Assembly (NCBI RefSeq): GCF_001902295.1 | Contig: NZ_CP018335.1 | Location: forward strand, 1,488,001 to 1,552,000 | DNA length: 64,000 bases | From: Clostridium kluyveri | GTDB lineage: Bacteria > Bacillota > Clostridia > Clostridiales > Clostridiaceae | Direction of reading: 5' to 3' | Shown: one piece after another, positions 18,877 through 26,910 of the stretch | Position numbering within the stretch: position 1 is the stretch's first letter | Layout of the letters: every line of letters starts with the position of its first letter | Translations under genes and position numbers: made by a program | The notes under the pieces: model-generated | The model's input: the letters and a program-made list of their open reading frames with translations, nothing else | Told to the model about the DNA's origin: nothing | Database searches by the model: none

Positions 18877-19647
18877 ATGAGCAAGCTTTTAAAAAAAACA
18901 GATAATCAATTGATTCTTAAGAGAAGGAGAAAAAAAAGGTTAAAAAAGACATGCATGGGTATGATTTTCCTCATAGCAGTATTTCTTATACTATGTTTAA
19001 AGTTGCCTTATTTTAATATACAGCATATTAGAGTATATGGTAATAAAAGTATTTCAAGTAGTGAAATTATTCGTAATTCCAAAATGTATACAGGGAATAA
19101 TATATTTTATATTAATCTAAGGGATATAAAAGACAATATATTGACTAACCCTTATATAAGGGAGACTACAATAACTAGAGTTCTTCCTAATACCATAAAT
19201 ATAAATGTTAAAGAAAGGTCTTCTATATTTTATTGCCAAAACAGTGATACATATTTTGTTATAGATAAAACAGGTATTTTGCTTGAGGAAAGAGGCAACA
19301 TAAATAATATGCAGTTAGTAAAATTAGAAGGTATAAATTATACTAACAAGGATATAGGTAAAACTACAGAAAGTAAGGATGATAGGAAAATTAAGGCCAT
19401 AACTGCTTTTGGAAATATGGTTGAAAACAATGACTTGTCTTTTAGAGTAACTGATTTAGATGTGAGTAATCCCATAGATATTAAGGCCTATTTTAACAAT
19501 ATATGTGTAAAATTAGGAACTGTGGATGATATAGATAAAAAAATAAATAGAGCGGTAAATGTATTATTAGATGCAAATTTAGTTAGTGCTAAAGGATACA
19601 TAGATGTAAGATTTAATAGCAATCCTGTATTTTTTACTGAAAATTAG
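18877..19647 (+). CDS. divIB: Cell division protein DivIB/FtsQ
   Basis: A 256-residue bitopic membrane protein. After a strongly basic cytoplasmic head (RRRKKRLKK) comes one membrane helix (MGMIFLIAVFLILCLKL), a POTRA domain starting at FNIQHIRVYGNKSISSSEI, and an FtsQ-type beta domain containing RVLPNTININVKERSSIFY. DivIB joins FtsL and other divisome proteins outside the membrane. Its position after the SEDS gene is the standard one. The ATG is preceded by a weak AGTGAG. The following DUF881 gene begins about 15 nt downstream, so the two are co-transcribed. Confidence 0.92.
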   Translation: MSKLLKKTDNQLILKRRRKKRLKKTCMGMIFLIAVFLILCLKLPYFNIQHIRVYGNKSISSSEIIRNSKMYTGNNIFYINLRDIKDNILTNPYIRETTITRVLPNTININVKERSSIFYCQNSDTYFVIDKTGILLEERGNINNMQLVKLEGINYTNKDIGKTTESKDDRKIKAITAFGNMVENNDLSFRVTDLDVSNPIDIKAYFNNICVKLGTVDDIDKKINRAVNVLLDANLVSAKGYIDVRFNSNPVFFTEN

Positions 19648-19662
19648 GAGGAAAAAAATAAA

Positions 19663-20379
19663 ATGCGTAAGTTAACCTCTCAAATTAGTATGGCTTTGGT
19701 ATGCGGTATACTTGGATTTATGCTTGCTTACCAGTTTAAAGTACTTATGAAACAAGAAAATGCCTTTAATTTAAGTAGAGAAAATGGCACAGATATCACG
19801 GTAGAGATAGAGCAGTATAAAAAAGAAAAGAGTGCTTTGGAGACAAAAGTAAGTGAGCTTCAAGATAAAATAAAAGACTATGAAGACGCTATGGCAAATA
19901 AAAGTGACTCTACAAAAAGTCTTCTGAAAAATTTGGAGGATAGTAGAATGCTTACAGGAGAAGTAGATGTAAAAGGACCTGGTATAATAATATACTTGAC
20001 TCCAAATAGTAAGCTCTTTACCAATAATAATATTGGTAATCATATAACTGATAAGGATTTAGCTTATTTGGTAAATGAACTTAGGTTTGCAGGGGCAGAG
20101 GCTATATCTATAAATGATATAAGGATTGTTTTGAGGACAGGCATAAGAACTGCAGGCAATTATATACTTATAAACGATGAAAAAATATCACCTTCAAGTA
20201 GAATAGTAATAAAGGCTATAGGAGATAAAAATCTACTCTACAGTGCCATGGGATTTCCTGAAGTGTTTACAGATCTGAAAACCATATGTGAGGTTAAATT
20301 TGAAAAATCAGACAGCATAAATATAGAAAAATATAGTGGCACATATAAATTTGAGTATGCAAAACCTGTAAAAGAATAG
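19663..20379 (+). CDS. DUF881 family membrane-anchored protein (first copy)
   Basis: A 238-residue protein of the YlxW/YlxX family, whose biochemical role is unknown although the genes sit in division clusters of Firmicutes. It has one N-terminal helix (ISMALVCGILGFMLAYQF), a coiled coil (about 45-85, EIEQYKKEKSALETKVSEL), then the DUF881 domain with the diagnostic LVNELRFAGAEAISINDIRI stretch and a conserved extracytoplasmic fold. The ATG follows AGGAGG. It is paralogous to the gene at 20747, and the two flank sbp. Confidence 0.88.
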   Translation: MRKLTSQISMALVCGILGFMLAYQFKVLMKQENAFNLSRENGTDITVEIEQYKKEKSALETKVSELQDKIKDYEDAMANKSDSTKSLLKNLEDSRMLTGEVDVKGPGIIIYLTPNSKLFTNNNIGNHITDKDLAYLVNELRFAGAEAISINDIRIVLRTGIRTAGNYILINDEKISPSSRIVIKAIGDKNLLYSAMGFPEVFTDLKTICEVKFEKSDSINIEKYSGTYKFEYAKPVKE

Positions 20380-20394
20380 TAGGATGTGGTGAAA

Positions 20395-20736
20395 ATGATA
20401 GGCTTTATTGGTCTTATACTAGGAATAATTATAGGAATAGTCTGGAATGTGAATATTCCAGATAAATTTTCCCCTTATATGTCTGTGGCGATTCTAGCCT
20501 GTTTAGATTCTGTGTTCGGTGCTATAAGGGCTAATCTGTCTAAGCATTTCCGATTAGATATTTTCATATCTGGATTTTTTGGAAATGCAGTACTGGCAGC
20601 AGCACTTGCTTATTTGGGAGACAAGCTTGGAGTACCCATATATTTAGCGGCAGTCATAGTTTTTGGAGGAAGAATATTTGATAATTTTGCTATTATACGA
20701 AGGCTGTTAATAGAAAAAAGCAAATTACGTCAATGA
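20395..20736 (+). CDS. sbp: Small basic protein (DUF1290)
   Basis: About 113 residues with three to four membrane helices (GFIGLILGIIIGIVW; SVAILACLDSVFGA; FGNAVLAAALAYLG; IYLAAVIVFGGRIF). It matches the small basic protein found between the DUF881 genes and ftsA in Bacillus. Its function is unknown. In-frame GTG codons at 20386 and 20389 precede the ATG at 20395; I chose the ATG because GGTG-type ribosome binding sequence lies just before it. It ends 10 nt before the next DUF881 gene. Confidence 0.85.
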   Translation: MIGFIGLILGIIIGIVWNVNIPDKFSPYMSVAILACLDSVFGAIRANLSKHFRLDIFISGFFGNAVLAAALAYLGDKLGVPIYLAAVIVFGGRIFDNFAIIRRLLIEKSKLRQ

Positions 20737-20746
20737 GGTGAAGTAG

Positions 20747-21472
20747 ATGAAGGCCACTGAAGCCAATATTTTTGTTTTTATAGCTTCTGTAATTATAGGT
20801 ATACTTATATCTATGAATATAAGTATTTACAAGGGAAATACTAAAAAAACAGTATTTTTAAGTGCAAAACAATATCAAGATGCATATAGTTATAAAAATC
20901 AGCTTTATAGTGAAATATTATCATTAACAGGTCAGTATAATGATAATTACGATAAACTAAAAAAATATATGGATAATGAGGAAAATGAAGCTCAGCTTAT
21001 AGGCACTATAAATGAAGAGATAGATAAAGCTAATATATTACTTGGAAAGGTAGCTGTGGAAGGTCAGGGAATAAGTATATATTTAGATGATGCTACCATG
21101 GAAGATGGACTGGATGTATTTGAATATCAGATGAGAATTGTTCATAATACTGATATTATACAGGTAATAAATGATTTAAAAAATGCAGATGCAGAAGCAA
21201 TTTCTATAAATGGACATAGAATAGTAGATAGTTCTGAAGTATATTGCAGCGGACCTTTTTTAAGAGTGAATGGAGTGAAGATTGCAGCTCCCTTTTTAAT
21301 TGATGCCATAGGAAATAAAGATGTACTTTATAATTATATGATATCAAATGAAAATTATTTAAAGACAATGATGGTTAGAAAAATAAAGGTCAATGTGGAA
21401 AAGTCTGATAATATACAAATACCTGCTTATAATGGAGAATATAAAGTACATTTTATGAAGAAGGAAAATTAA
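20747..21472 (+). CDS. DUF881 family membrane-anchored protein (second copy)
   Basis: 241 residues with the same plan as the gene at 19663: an N-terminal helix (IFVFIASVIIGILISMNI), a predicted coiled coil (about 40-90), and a DUF881 domain with VINDLKNADAEAISINGHRI and an extracytoplasmic C terminus. The signature block is clearly shared with the first copy while the rest has diverged. The start is ATG after TGAGGTGAAGTAG. The 158-nt gap that follows is where ftsA, ftsZ and spoIIGA-sigE-sigG occur in Bacillus; none is present. Confidence 0.87.
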   Translation: MKATEANIFVFIASVIIGILISMNISIYKGNTKKTVFLSAKQYQDAYSYKNQLYSEILSLTGQYNDNYDKLKKYMDNEENEAQLIGTINEEIDKANILLGKVAVEGQGISIYLDDATMEDGLDVFEYQMRIVHNTDIIQVINDLKNADAEAISINGHRIVDSSEVYCSGPFLRVNGVKIAAPFLIDAIGNKDVLYNYMISNENYLKTMMVRKIKVNVEKSDNIQIPAYNGEYKVHFMKKEN

Positions 21473-21630
21473 ATATTTTTATACTTTCTGTGATATATAA
21501 ATTTATTAGAAATTAATAAAAAAAAATAATTTTTGAAGGAATTTTAATATCTATGAAGAATAAATAATCTATGAGGTATTTTTGTAGTGTTTATTAAAGT
21601 TGTGCTTAAAGATATAAGGAGACGGTATTA

Positions 21631-22299
21631 TTGTCAATTAAGGAGAATTTAAGTAAGATTGAAGAAGATTTAAGGGAAAGTAATGTTATTTTAGTAGCAG
21701 TCTCAAAGACAAAATCTATTAAAGATATACAAAAAGTCTACGATTTAGGTATTAGAGACTTTGGAGAAAATAAAGTTCAGGAATTTGTAAATAAAGAATC
21801 TAATTTACCCGAAGATATAAAGTGGCATTTTATAGGACATCTTCAAAGAAATAAAGTAAAATATATAGTAGGTAAGGTAGAACTTATTCATTCTCTGGAT
21901 AGTGTAAAACTCCTCCAGGAATTAGAAAAACACTATAAAGCTAAAAATTTGACTGCAAATGTGCTTATTCAAATAAATATAGGACGTGAAGAAAATAAGA
22001 CAGGCATATATTTAGAAAATTTAGAAGAATTAATAGAAGCCTGTGGGTTATGTACTAATGTTAAAGTTAAAGGCCTTATGTCTGTAATTCCCATAGGAGA
22101 TGAAAAAAGTTGCAGAAGTTATTTTCGAAAAATGAAGTATATTTTTGAAGATTTAAAAAATAAGAGGTTCACAAACATTAGTATGGATATACTATCTATG
22201 GGTATGACTCATGATTATGGTGTGGCTGTTGAGGAAGGCTCTACTTTAGTAAGAATTGGGGAAGGTATATTTGGAAAGAGAAATTATAATAATAAATAG
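21631..22299 (+). CDS. yggS: YggS family pyridoxal phosphate homeostasis protein
   Basis: A 222-residue PLP-binding protein with the fold of the alanine racemase N-terminal domain. Relatives (YggS/PLPBP) control free PLP and amino-acid balance and show no confirmed enzyme activity. The PLP lysine lies in VAVSKTKSI, with the FGENKVQEF, KWHFIGHLQRNK, HSLDS and LSMGMTHDY motifs following in order. The TTG start has AAGGAGACGG upstream. It opens the yggS-sepF-yggT-ylmH-divIVA string, the same order as ylmE-ylmH in Bacillus. Confidence 0.95.
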   Translation: MSIKENLSKIEEDLRESNVILVAVSKTKSIKDIQKVYDLGIRDFGENKVQEFVNKESNLPEDIKWHFIGHLQRNKVKYIVGKVELIHSLDSVKLLQELEKHYKAKNLTANVLIQINIGREENKTGIYLENLEELIEACGLCTNVKVKGLMSVIPIGDEKSCRSYFRKMKYIFEDLKNKRFTNISMDILSMGMTHDYGVAVEEGSTLVRIGEGIFGKRNYNNK

Positions 22300-22311
22300 G
22301 AGGTATTTTTT

Positions 22312-22764
22312 ATGGCTGGCAAGATGATAAACAAAATGATGGGATTCTTGGGGTTAGAAGATGATTTGGAAGAGGATATAGAAGAAGTTGAAGAGGAAAA
22401 AAATTCAAAAAATGATTTTACAGATGTAGAAAGTATTATGAATTCTAAAAGACAAAATAAAGTTGTAAGCATACATACTACAATATCAGCTAAAGTTAGG
22501 ATAGTTAAGCCAACTACCTATGAAGAAGCAGCGGATATATGTGATGAACTTAAAAATAGAAAGATTATAGTTATAAATACTACAGGATTAGAAACCAGAA
22601 TAGCTCAGAGATTGTTGGATTTTATGGGTGGAGCAAGTTATGCATTGGGTGGAGATCTGGAGGAAATAGAAAAGGGAGTATATATACTTTCCCCGTCTAG
22701 TGTAGAAGTTAGCAGTGATTTAAAAAATGAGTTATCTGCAAAAAAAATATTTGGCTGGAAATAA
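22312..22764 (+). CDS. sepF: Cell division protein SepF
   Basis: A 150-residue FtsZ-binding protein that tethers Z-ring filaments to the membrane. An N-terminal amphipathic segment ([15 protein letters not shown]) is followed by an acidic linker and the SepF domain (about 60-150), containing [20 protein letters not shown], then [15 protein letters not shown] and [10 protein letters not shown]. The ATG follows AGGAGGTATTTTTT. It is translated in the same operon as yggS and yggT. SepF function does not require the missing ftsA to be local. Confidence 0.95.
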   Translation: MAGKMINKMMGFLGLEDDLEEDIEEVEEEKNSKNDFTDVESIMNSKRQNKVVSIHTTISAKVRIVKPTTYEEAADICDELKNRKIIVINTTGLETRIAQRLLDFMGGASYALGGDLEEIEKGVYILSPSSVEVSSDLKNELSAKKIFGWK

Positions 22765-22793
22765 TAGTATAAATAAAATAATTGGAGGCAAAA

Positions 22794-23072
22794 ATGATAA
22801 GCAGTACTTTAGCCGTTGCAATATCTCTTTTATTTAGATTTCTTGAGGCTGCTATTATATTGGATGTAATTTTATCATGGATTATGCCAGGAAGAGGTAA
22901 TGCCTTTGTAGAACTTTTGCATGTGTTTACAGAACCTCTTATGAGACCGGGTAGAATGCTTCAGGAAAGAATTATGCCTGGGCTTATGATAGATTTTTCA
23001 CCTATAATAGCTTTTTTTATGATAGATATAATAAGGGGAATTGTATTTGCAATAATTGGAATGTTTATGTGA
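22794..23072 (+). CDS. YggT/YlmG family membrane protein
   Basis: About 92 residues with two hydrophobic segments flanking a conserved loop: DVILSWIMPGRGNAFVELLH, then TEPLMRPGRMLQE with the PxR motif, then LMIDFSPIIAFFMIDII. Family role is uncertain; relatives affect division, membrane organisation or osmotic tolerance. The frame is open from TTG at 22782, but that codon is part of the TTGGAGGC ribosome binding site, so ATG at 22794 is the start. Confidence 0.9.
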   Translation: MISSTLAVAISLLFRFLEAAIILDVILSWIMPGRGNAFVELLHVFTEPLMRPGRMLQERIMPGLMIDFSPIIAFFMIDIIRGIVFAIIGMFM

Positions 23073-23100
23073 CAACTTGCAGAAATTTCAAAGGAGAGTT

Positions 23101-23877
23101 ATGGACAAAAATACTTTTTTAAGTAAATTTCACTTTCATAATGAAAGTGAAATACTATCTATATACGATAAAATAATTTTAGCAAATAAAATTCATAAAA
23201 ATATATTTACGTCGGAGTTTTATCCCCCAAATCTTTGGAAGACCTTAGAGGATTTTAAAGAGCAAGTCGGGATAAATGTGTATAGCTATGGCATATTTGA
23301 AAATGCAGAAAGAAAGATTTTAGTATTTTCACAAAGTGAAGTATTAGATTATCCTGTAAGGCTTATGAAAATAAAATGCAGCTCCAAGTTTGTCAGACTT
23401 CAACATAAAGATTATTTAGGGGCACTTATGGCACTGGGAATTAAAAGAGGAAAATTTGGAGATTTGATAGTAAAAGAAAATAATGAATGTTATGCAGCTG
23501 TTTATGAAGATATAAGTGATTATGTATATATGAATTTAAGCAGTATAGGAAAATGTGAATGTAATATAACTTTTTTGGATACTAATATAACTGAAATTCC
23601 TGACTATGATTTTAAAACTTTTGATATAAATACTTCATCACTTAGAATTGATTGTTTACTGAGTTCCATGTGTAGAATATCTAGAAGTAAATCAGAAGAG
23701 CTTATGAAACAAGGCAAGGTACTTTTAGATTATTTGCCTGTGACTAAAAAAGATAAAATTATAAATGATTCTGGGTGTGTTATAACTGTGAGAGGATATG
23801 GAAAGTTTAAAGTTGTAAAAAAGTTAGGTTATACTAAAAGAGGAGGATGTAAACTTCACATAAAAAAATTTAATTGA
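23101..23877 (+). CDS. ylmH: YlmH S4-domain RNA-binding protein
   Basis: About 258 residues. The C-terminal S4 domain (about 180-240) has DCLLSSMCRISRSKSEELMK and a GKVLLDY loop; the N-terminal part is the YlmH-specific RNA-binding/ferredoxin-like region. Bacillus YlmH binds stalled 50S-nascent chain complexes in ribosome rescue and can substitute for RqcH; rqcH lies in this window at 28951-30705. The frame is open back to 23056, but AAAGGAG at about 23090-23096 places the start at ATG 23101. Confidence 0.93.
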   Translation: MDKNTFLSKFHFHNESEILSIYDKIILANKIHKNIFTSEFYPPNLWKTLEDFKEQVGINVYSYGIFENAERKILVFSQSEVLDYPVRLMKIKCSSKFVRLQHKDYLGALMALGIKRGKFGDLIVKENNECYAAVYEDISDYVYMNLSSIGKCECNITFLDTNITEIPDYDFKTFDINTSSLRIDCLLSSMCRISRSKSEELMKQGKVLLDYLPVTKKDKIINDSGCVITVRGYGKFKVVKKLGYTKRGGCKLHIKKFN

Positions 23878-23892
23878 TTTGAGGTGCTTAGT

Positions 23893-24618
23893 ATGTTGAT
23901 AACTGCTGGGGAAATAACAAATAAAGAATTTAAAAAAGGTCTTAGAGGATATAATATAGATGAAGTAGATGAATTTTTGGATAAAATAGCAGAGTCTTAT
24001 GAAGCTATGTGTAAGGAAAATTCTCTTTTAAAAGAAAAGCTTCAGCTTATGGAAGATAAAGTAAATCATTATAACAAAATGGAAAATACCATAAAAGGAA
24101 CCCTCCTGTTAGCTCAAAATACCTCTGAACAGGTTAAGGAGAATGCAAAAAAGGAAAGTGAGTGTATATTAAAAAATGCCAATGATACCGCCCAGAAGAT
24201 AATAGATAAGGCTCATAGTGATGTAATTCAAATTAATGATGAATTTGAGAGGGTAAAGCAGGAATTTAGTAAATTTAGAACAAAGTTTAGAAGTTTCGTC
24301 AAAACTCAATTGGAAATGTTTGATGATATGGAAAAAGATTTTGTAAAAAACTATGATATAGGCTATGAGGTAGATGAAATTCCTGAAGAGAATATTCAGG
24401 TGAAAAGTATAGAAAAAGTAGAACCAAAGGGTATTGAATTCTCTCCATCCTTAAGAGAAAGTAATTTAAATAAGGAAGAATATGCAGAGCCTATCGTAGA
24501 TAAAGATGATGTATATGTGGATAAGTATGATACCAAAGAAATAGGTGACATTAAAGATGAAATTTTTACAGAGGAAGATGAGTTGGAAGAGATTAAGAAT
24601 TTCTTTGTAAGAGGATAA
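23893..24618 (+). CDS. divIVA: Cell pole and septum protein DivIVA
   Basis: About 241 residues. The N-terminal lipid-binding DivIVA domain reads ITNKEFKKGLRGYNIDEVDEFLDKI, followed by a long coiled coil (about 30-150) and an acidic, poorly conserved C-terminal tail (DEIPEENIQ onward). It senses negative membrane curvature and recruits partners to poles and septa, including chromosome anchors in sporulating cells. GAGGTG at 23881-23886 selects ATG at 23893 rather than the overlapping GTG at 23884. It is the last gene of the cluster, followed by a strong terminator. Confidence 0.96.
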   Translation: MLITAGEITNKEFKKGLRGYNIDEVDEFLDKIAESYEAMCKENSLLKEKLQLMEDKVNHYNKMENTIKGTLLLAQNTSEQVKENAKKESECILKNANDTAQKIIDKAHSDVIQINDEFERVKQEFSKFRTKFRSFVKTQLEMFDDMEKDFVKNYDIGYEVDEIPEENIQVKSIEKVEPKGIEFSPSLRESNLNKEEYAEPIVDKDDVYVDKYDTKEIGDIKDEIFTEEDELEEIKNFFVRG

Positions 24619-24653
24619 AAAAAGGCCACTCTGAAATTAGAGTGACTTTTTTA
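24619..24653 (+). terminator. Rho-independent terminator of the dcw/ylm cluster
   Basis: CACTCT and AGAGTG form a 6-bp core (with AAAAAG / CTTTTTT extension) around GAAATT and are followed by a T-run. It lies directly behind divIVA. Confidence 0.85.
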
Positions 24654-24680
24654 TTTCCAAGGTTTCTATATGTGTAAAAG

Positions 24681-24709
24681 TTGACAATTTAGAGTAAGTT
24701 ATATATGCT
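24681..24709 (+). promoter_or_regulatory. Sigma-A-type promoter of mtnN
   Basis: TTGACA (24681-24686), a 17-nt spacer and TATGCT (24704-24709) stand between the divIVA terminator and mtnN. The -35 matches consensus perfectly and the -10 in four of six positions. Confidence 0.65.
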
Positions 24710-24744
24710 ATTTAGTAAGATTGAAAGAGGTGGGTGTATTTATT

Positions 24745-25437
24745 ATGATTATTGGAATTATTGGAGCTATGGACGAAGAACTAGAGATAATATTGTCTGA
24801 ATTAAAAGTTCATAAAACCCGATTGAAAGCTAATATGAAGTTTAATTCAGGAAAGTTATATGGTAAAGATATAATAGTGGTAAGAAGTGGTATAGGAAAA
24901 GTAAATGCAGCAATATGTACTCAGATACTTATAGATGATTTTAAAGTGGATATAATAATAAATGTGGGTATTGCAGGGGGAGTGGCAGAGGATATATATC
25001 CTGGAGATATAGTTATAGCAGATAATTTGGTACAGCACGATGTTAATGCTGTAGCCTTTGGATATGAAATAGGACAAATCCCTAGAGTAGATACATATGA
25101 TTTTAAATGTGATAAAAAACTTATAGAAGAAGTTAAAAATGCTTGTTCTAAAATGGAAAATAAAAATAGTTTTGTGGGAAGAATAGTTACAGGAGATGAA
25201 TTTGTTTCAAGTGCAGAAAAAGTAAAATATTTGTACAAGGAATTCAATGCTCTTGCTTGTGAAATGGAGGGCGGAAGTATTGCTCAGGTAGCTTATTTAA
25301 ACAATGTGCCTTTTGTTATAATAAGATCTATATCAGATAATGCAAATAATGGTGCCAGCATAGAATATGAAAAATTTGCACCTATAGCTATAAAAAATTC
25401 TACAGAAATACTGAAAAGTGTAATTAAGAACTTGTAG
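24745..25437 (+). CDS. mtnN: 5'-methylthioadenosine / S-adenosylhomocysteine nucleosidase
   Basis: Cleaves adenine from MTA and SAH, recycling by-products of SAM use; it also feeds the LuxS route to AI-2 where luxS exists. The 230-residue length and motifs are standard: IGIIGAMDEE with the acid-base E12, NVGIAGGV, IVTGDEFVSS, CEMEGGSIAQVAY with the ribose-binding MEGG, and RSISDNAN with the adenine-binding aspartate. The frame is open from 24721, but GAGGTGGG (from 24727) places the start at ATG 24745. A promoter and terminator separate it from divIVA. Confidence 0.94.
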   Translation: MIIGIIGAMDEELEIILSELKVHKTRLKANMKFNSGKLYGKDIIVVRSGIGKVNAAICTQILIDDFKVDIIINVGIAGGVAEDIYPGDIVIADNLVQHDVNAVAFGYEIGQIPRVDTYDFKCDKKLIEEVKNACSKMENKNSFVGRIVTGDEFVSSAEKVKYLYKEFNALACEMEGGSIAQVAYLNNVPFVIIRSISDNANNGASIEYEKFAPIAIKNSTEILKSVIKNL

Positions 25438-25469
25438 TGAATGTAAAACAATAAGACTGGAGGCATTTA

Positions 25470-25925
25470 ATGGAGATATTTATAATACTACTAGGGATTG
25501 CAGCAGATAGGCTTACCAAAGTGTGGATCATGCAAAATTTATCTGAAAATTCTCATATGGATGTAGTGAGCAATTTGGTGTCCCTTCTTTATATAAAGAA
25601 TAAAGGGGCCGCCTTTGGAATTTTACAAAATAAATTATATTTGCTTGCTGCAATAACAATAGTTGTAATCATAGGCATGATATATTATATTTTTAAATTC
25701 AAGCCTCAATCAAAAATAATTAAAATAAGTCTGTCACTTATAATAAGTGGAGCTTTGGGTAATTTGATAGATAGAATACTATATAAATATGTAGTTGATT
25801 TTATAGCATTTCATCTTGGAGATATTTACTATTTCCCTATATTTAATATAGCTGATATTTTAGTGGTAACAGGTACTATAGCATTGGCATTTTATTTGTT
25901 AAAGGAAGAAAAATATGAAAATTAG
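25470..25925 (+). CDS. lspA: Lipoprotein signal peptidase (signal peptidase II)
   Basis: A 151-residue membrane aspartyl protease with four helices that removes signal peptides from prolipoproteins, such as the one encoded at 31676. The catalytic aspartates are D110 in YVVDFIAFH and D129 in FNIADI; NKGAAFGI and GNLIDRI are also present. ATG after CTGGAGGC. It overlaps the pseudouridine synthase gene by 11 nt, a strong sign of translational coupling; the pair lspA-rluD is conserved in Firmicutes. Confidence 0.97.
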   Translation: MEIFIILLGIAADRLTKVWIMQNLSENSHMDVVSNLVSLLYIKNKGAAFGILQNKLYLLAAITIVVIIGMIYYIFKFKPQSKIIKISLSLIISGALGNLIDRILYKYVVDFIAFHLGDIYYFPIFNIADILVVTGTIALAFYLLKEEKYEN

Positions 25926-26826
25926 AAATTTTTTAGTAAACGATGATGAAGAAAATTTAAGATTGGATTTATTTATTTGCAAACATATTCAGGATAAATC
26001 CAGATCCTATATTCAAAATTTAATAGAAGATAATTTGGTAGAAGTGAATCATAGGATGAAAAAATCCAATTATAAAACTAAAATGGGAGACAACATTAAG
26101 GTTTCTTTACCGGATGCTGTGGAACTTAATATAAAAGGGGAGGATATAGAGCTTGATATACTATATGAAGATAGTGATGTAATTGTGGTAAATAAGCCTC
26201 AGGGAATGATAGTGCACCCAGCTTCAGGAGTGTATACAGGTACTTTAGTAAATGCACTTTTAAATCACTGCAGAGAGGATTTGTCAGGTATAAATGGAAT
26301 TGCAAGACCAGGTATAGTACATAGGATAGACAAGGATACTTCTGGAATACTTGTTATTGCCAAGAATGATATATCTCACAATAAATTATCAGAACAGTTA
26401 AAGGATCATTCTATGACCAGAGAGTATATAGCCTTAGTTGAAGGAATTATAAAAGAAGAGAAAGGAAGTTTAGATAAACCTATTGGAAGACATAAAAAAG
26501 ATAAAATAAAAATGGCAGTGGTAGAAGGGGGTAAAAGGGCTGTCACCCATTATGAGGTAATTAAAAGATTTAAAGAGTACACTTTGGTTAAATGTATACT
26601 TGAAACAGGAAGAACTCATCAAATAAGAGTGCATATGTGTTATTTAGGACATCCTGTTGTGGGGGATCCGGTGTATGGGTATAAAAAACAGAAGTTTAAT
26701 TTAAAAGGCCAGCTGCTTCACGCTCAAAAGTTAGGGTTTATACACCCAAGTACAGGTACATATATGGAGTTCCAGGTGGAAGTGCCGGGGTATTTTAAGA
26801 GAATAATAGATATTTTAGATAGTTAA
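25915..26826 (+). CDS. RluD/RluA family 23S rRNA pseudouridine synthase
   Basis: A 303-residue enzyme. The N-terminal S4 RNA-binding domain (about 15-65, LRLDLFICKHIQDKSRSYIQ) is followed by the pseudouridine synthase domain with VVNKPQGMIVHP, the catalytic D139 in HRIDKDTSG, and the C-terminal TGRTHQIRVH motif. It corresponds to YlyB of Bacillus, next to lspA. The exact target uridines cannot be told from sequence. It starts inside the end of lspA. Confidence 0.93.
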   Translation: MKIRNFLVNDDEENLRLDLFICKHIQDKSRSYIQNLIEDNLVEVNHRMKKSNYKTKMGDNIKVSLPDAVELNIKGEDIELDILYEDSDVIVVNKPQGMIVHPASGVYTGTLVNALLNHCREDLSGINGIARPGIVHRIDKDTSGILVIAKNDISHNKLSEQLKDHSMTREYIALVEGIIKEEKGSLDKPIGRHKKDKIKMAVVEGGKRAVTHYEVIKRFKEYTLVKCILETGRTHQIRVHMCYLGHPVVGDPVYGYKKQKFNLKGQLLHAQKLGFIHPSTGTYMEFQVEVPGYFKRIIDILDS

Positions 26827-26851
26827 TAATTAATAGTGAAAAGTTAATGGA

Positions 26852-26875
26852 GATTTCCGGTATTCACCGAAAATC
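26852..26875. terminator. Hairpin between convergent genes
   Basis: GATTT-CGGT (26852-26861, one internal mismatch) pairs with ACCG-AAATC (26866-26875) around a 4-nt loop, between the pseudouridine synthase and the convergent uraA. T-rich sequence follows on the plus side after about 20 nt. Probable transcription stop, but not a textbook one. Confidence 0.5.
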
Positions 26876-26910
26876 CGCCAAATTTGAATTTCGATAATTT
26901 AATTATATTT

